Assembly (NCBI GenBank): GCA_039881145.1
Contig: JAYKKI010000027.1
Coordinates: 24,191,001 to 24,255,000 of the forward strand
Reading direction: 5' to 3'
Length of the DNA stretch: 64,000 nucleotides
DNA from: Druceiella hillmani
Lineage: Eukaryota > Arthropoda > Insecta > Lepidoptera > Hepialidae
The notes below the pieces were generated by a model. That model made no database searches. It was not told where the DNA came from and saw only the letters and a list, made by a program, of their open reading frames with translations. Position 1 is the stretch's first letter, and every line of letters begins with the position of its first letter. Position numbers and translations under genes: made by a program. Below, in pieces: positions 59,839 through 64,000 of this stretch.

Positions 59839-61345
59839 TTATAGCCATAAATGACAGTTCAAATTATATCGATTTATCGTTTTTATAATATAGTAGTTAG
59901 GAGGAAATATGGACAAAATATGATTATTTAGTGAAAAAATGCACCTGGCTATTTGAAACCCTTTTTGATAATATACTTTTAGTTAATGCTCTTGATATTC
60001 TAGCTCCTTTTTATTTATTAAAAACAGGGTTAAAAAACAGTGAATGGAAGAACAGGGAGCTGAAGTAAGGGATAAAATCGAAAAGAAATATATAGACATT
60101 TTAAATAACTTTGAGGTGTAAATAACTATAGAATTAAAATTTTAGAAGTCACACCAAGAAAGATATAAAATAAGATGAATGCGAGTAAGATTTGGAGCAA
60201 AATTTTTCAAGCTGTGGTCGCTTTTTTAAAAGTAAAGTTATCATTAAGCTAAGAAATAATATTTTCTCTGTAATTTAGAAGCGCAATAAAAGACACAAGA
60301 AGACACCTCGACCCCTATTTAATTACATCGCATAAAAGAAACTTAAATAAGAGTGTTTCGGGTTAACACTTATCACTACCCTCTGTTACTAACACAACTT
60401 TTAAAAACTGAGAAAATTTAAAATAAAATTTCGTACGTAAACTGACTCGTTAGCGAATTGTAAAGTAAATTACACATATACATCTTTTAACTCTAAATAA
60501 TGATATTTAACGTTGATACTTGCCTACTTTCAAGTAATGGAACATTAAGCTTAATGGGAAATAGAAATTGAATCCGGTATACTAATTAGGTGATTTAAAG
60601 AAAATTTACCGATGATTGTTCGAGGCTAAGGTTTCTGTTATTTCCATGAGGACTAGCAGATGGTTTGCCTGTGTCGTTTCGTGTTTATATTAATATAATC
60701 TGCTATCGAGACTAATTTCAATGAATTAGTTAATAATATTTATGTTTTAATTGATTGTTTGGAAAGATATAAAGTTTCGCGAATCCGCGGAACAACTGGA
60801 TTCGATATAAAATTTAGATGTATTAGATTTTTAGTATATTATGCACGTATACTTATGAAAGATTATGTTACTAAAGTTTACTTCTAGCGTTTACTGAAGT
60901 ACTCAATACAAAAAAAAGGTTGTGGTGGAATCACACTTTTATTTCTAAAATTATGATATGGAATATTGCGAAATGACGGCATTAATTATATTGTTTTGAG
61001 TGTGATGTATATTTCGTATATAATCTTTTGATATTCAAAGAGAACTAACAAGCTTACTATTTACAATAGGATACTCGTATGTTTCGAGAAGAAAGCAGAA
61101 AACATAGGATATTTTATAAATTTACGTTCAGCCTCCACCATAAAAAATATTTATATGCTGCAAATATTTCCTTGAATTACGCAGATTTCTTTTCAAATAT
61201 CAGAAAAGAACAGTCAATAGATGTGCATACTAAATAATTTCATCGAATTTCTTCGAAATTGTCGATACATATACAATAATAATATACGATAAAAGTTGGA
61301 GTTATGGAGTGAGACGTCGAATTCAATATTTTGTCGATAAATATA

Positions 61346-61372
61346 TTAAATATATATATATATATATATAGA
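61346..61372. repeat. (TA)n microsatellite, ~27 bp
   Basis: Short TA array. Confidence 0.9.
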
Positions 61373-61399
61373 TGGTGTGTGTACGCAAGCTTATACTTG

Positions 61400-61463
61400 C
61401 CTAAGCGTTTGTAGACAAATATAAGCGTACTCGTGTTCATATAAGCGTTTGTAGCAAAATACT
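61400..61463 (+). repeat. Two-copy ~39 bp repeat
   Basis: TAAGCGTTTGTAGACAAATA near 61402 recurs as ATAAGCGTTTGTAGCAAAATA near 61441. Confidence 0.7.
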
Positions 61464-63330
61464 CGGCGTTGCTCAGTCTTTTCAGGATTTCCACATGCGA
61501 CACTGAGACAAAGAAATGGGATGGAGATCGTCGCTCCCATAATATTTGTTGCTAGGCGTAGAGAATAAGGGTGCAACATTCAAAATAAACAGGTTAAACA
61601 CTGTAGGAGCTCATAAAGATTATGTATACATCCATACATTCAGATTTAGGTATACGGATAGAATATTGTTGACATTTAGTAATAATTATTTACATAATAT
61701 TGATAATTTTCTATCTATTTTCATATACACGAAGCAGGTATATTATTAAAAAAATCAATATTCCAGTTCTTTTTAGGATTAAACTTCCCCTTAGTTCTTC
61801 CAAGCGAACGGATGACGCTGTTTTTTGAGATTTATTTCACAGAAAAGCCACTATTGTTGAGATTTCGTTGTTAAGTTTTACAACAATTTTCCACTACAAT
61901 GTTTCCTTTGCGTATTTTCGATTCTTAAAACGATAAATACCTGGTAACAATCCTCCGAAACAAAGTTCAATGTTTTGACAAATATATACAATATTCAACA
62001 CATCTAGACTATACTTCTTTAGCGAAGCTCTACGAAAACTTGGCTGCTTTTTGGCCATTACATTGTGCTGTTAAATTTATAAAGAGGAACTTTACCCTTT
62101 TACAGCAATATTTTTTATTGAATCAATGTTTTACTACGATGCAAGTAAATAGCAATATTTCTATATGATCTTCACATTTATAGTCATTATCATAAAATCT
62201 ACATGGTGATATTATGTACATATGATCACTACATGAGAAGTGAAAATTATAAAGTTCATAAAAATTTTCCTTTACCTTATTCCCACAATTTATTATTTAG
62301 TTTCTTTGTCAAACACTTCCTACTAAACTAGCTACTAGAACTTTTTGATTTGGTGGTCATAATAGTTTTATGAGATAGGTAAACTAACATTGTTTACTTT
62401 CTTACAATATTATATATTTTTATTGTGGTCTGTAATCAAATCCACACGTAACTTTTATTTAGATTAATCACTACATTATTTTAACGATTCAGCAACCTAA
62501 ATCCGATACATAACAAGTTATAACTAGTTAATGTCACATGCGGGATCACGATTTTTTTTAAACACTTATTACTCGGGGTAATGAAAACGTATTTCGCTTG
62601 GGCAACCGCAAAATGCCGCTAATTTTTGCAAGTACATGAAAACCAATTACTTATAAACCATAACCAAATGTAAACATATCCTTTTAGCACGCTTAATTTA
62701 CATAAGAATAAAGCGTTTACACCTTTTGCTCTTAAATCAGAAGCCGAAAGAAAAAGTTGTAATCAAATTAAAAGGATCGCTTTCTTCGTTAAACAGTTTG
62801 AGAACAAATATGTAACTGACTGGCATACTTTTTCCAATTCTAAAAGCAATTATAATTTTTTGCAAAGAAAAAATCTCTTTCGTATAAGGCAATAGAACAA
62901 AGAATTCAAAACATCACCCGGCCACAGAATGATACATTTATTCTAAATTTGCCTGAAGTCTGGGTGCGAGAAAATCTTCTTTCGATACAGTCGGTACAGG
63001 CGCGCTGCCTTTTCGTTAGTTTTGCTTTAATCGAAGTTGTACTGGTAGCTTTTTAATTTGCATTTCAGGTTCCCGAACGTTTTTGGCAAATTTGGTGTAT
63101 TACTCATGGACTCTAATTACTTTTACTCTCTTATCTTAAATATTACGGAAAAACTAATGTTATTATTGATTAATGAGATAAATTATTGTAACTTAATTAT
63201 ATAAAATTGTGTTTTATACTATAATCATAAATAAAATTCGCCTTTACCGGGGCTCTTCGGTGTGACCTAATTTTTCCGGTTTAATACATTTACGGAGGAA
63301 AATACAACTATTTGTAATTAGACATATATT

Positions 63331-64000
63331 GAAATAATATATTTGACTGACTAGTATATATGAGGCATAGTATATACGTAAAAATATTTTTGCCAAAGTC
63401 ACGACCTCGTTATAAGAAAATCACCGTACTTAGAAGTTCAGTGTGTTCTAAATAAAATTATAATAGGCAATATTTTCTCAGAACTGGTCTCAAATTATCT
63501 TTTTATCATTTGCGCGGACTCAATAATATGCAAAGAAGTGTTCAAAATAAAATACATTACCTTAATTCTAAAGATTCATCCATTTAAATAATATTAGAAC
63601 TATTGCACAAAATAGTTTCTTCGCCATTTAACAAAAAAATCTAAAACCGTACACAAATAAAACCAGGACAACAAATAAAAAAAAATGAAAACATCAGAAA
63701 ATATGAAAAAAATATCGCTTTAAAAACATGGATACCTATATCCTAATAAATTCATAAAGTATACAAATCAGTTTTATAGGGCAACTTTTAAATTTTACCA
63801 TTAGCGGTGAATTTTAAAGTGTTTTATGGGCTCAAATTTGTATGTGCAAATAGGTATAAATAAAGCAAAAAAAAAATATTTTTAATCTTTCAAATTAAAA
63901 TATAATTTCACCATTACTCTTTCACGTACCATATGTAATAGTAATGTTTTTTTATCTATTCAACCTACATATAATGTGAGATGGGCTTCATTATGAAAAT
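63331..64000. other. Unrecognised AT-rich DNA
   Basis: No gene or repeat recognised. Confidence 0.55.

Larger units (their letters stand above)
59840..63330 (+). repeat. Large ancient duplication, copy 2
   Basis: Direct copy of 46810-51625 with many indels; landmarks are given under copy 1. It lacks the ~130 bp block seen at 47455-47560, the 168 bp TA array and the Helitron-like piece. The middle part (61100-62550) is hard to align. A GC-balanced patch at 61440-61620 has a short minus-strand frame that I cannot assign. Confidence 0.75.

Noticed and set aside
61391..61579. Minus-strand ORF with GC-balanced sequence
   Set aside because: It is short, has no recognised family, and lies in a poorly aligned part of the duplication; too little to call a gene.

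Overview
This 64 kb window is AT-rich eukaryotic DNA with no convincing host protein-coding gene and no structural RNA gene. Reading frames are short, and most of the open ones come from (TA)n runs or repeats. The recognisable coding sequence is all decayed mobile-element protein: mariner (DD34D), an RTE-like non-LTR retrotransposon, a Ty3/gypsy-type LTR retrotransposon, a Helitron-like Rep fragment and a DUF4817-like helix-turn-helix piece. Four tRNA-like SINE copies are also present. This mixture, with long (TA)n arrays and the style of the mariner and RTE proteins, suggests an arthropod, most likely an insect, in an intergenic or large-intron region. I cannot name the species.

Layout. 0.3-14 kb: a strongly diverged array of multi-kilobase units. 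Most units carry a ~230 bp CpG-rich block (about 1.85, 3.44, 6.05, 10.1 and 12.1 kb); one unit gained a local four-copy 115 bp expansion. A tRNA-like SINE lies at 8.3 kb. 14-17.6 kb: mostly unrecognised AT-rich DNA. 17.6-20.5 kb: RTE-like relics in both orientations. 20.9-24.2 kb: an inverted copy of the array unit, another CpG-rich block and a pair of Myb-site-like palindromes. 24-41 kb: mostly unrecognised DNA with scattered small repeats, one more CpG-rich block (29.5 kb), two SINEs (30.3 and 33.6 kb), a DUF4817-like relic (28.3 kb) and small tandem repeats (31.6-32.1 and 34.4-35.8 kb).

41-44.1 kb: a minus-strand Ty3/gypsy relic with, in order, zinc knuckles, protease, reverse transcriptase, RNase H and the start of integrase. 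It ends against a four-copy 55 bp tandem repeat. 46.8-51.6 kb and 59.8-63.3 kb are diverged direct copies of one segment; the first contains a Helitron Rep fragment. 52-53.5 kb holds two tandem repeats and a ~240 bp fold-back element. 57.25-58.54 kb is a nearly full-length mariner set in a (TA)n tract, with a perfect 26 bp inverted repeat inside its transposase that looks like a template-switch scar.

I see no operon-like or cooperating gene set. The interest lies in the unexplained CpG-rich repeat family, the two large ancient duplications, the mariner scar and the fold-back element. Identities were judged by eye; no alignment or database search was run.
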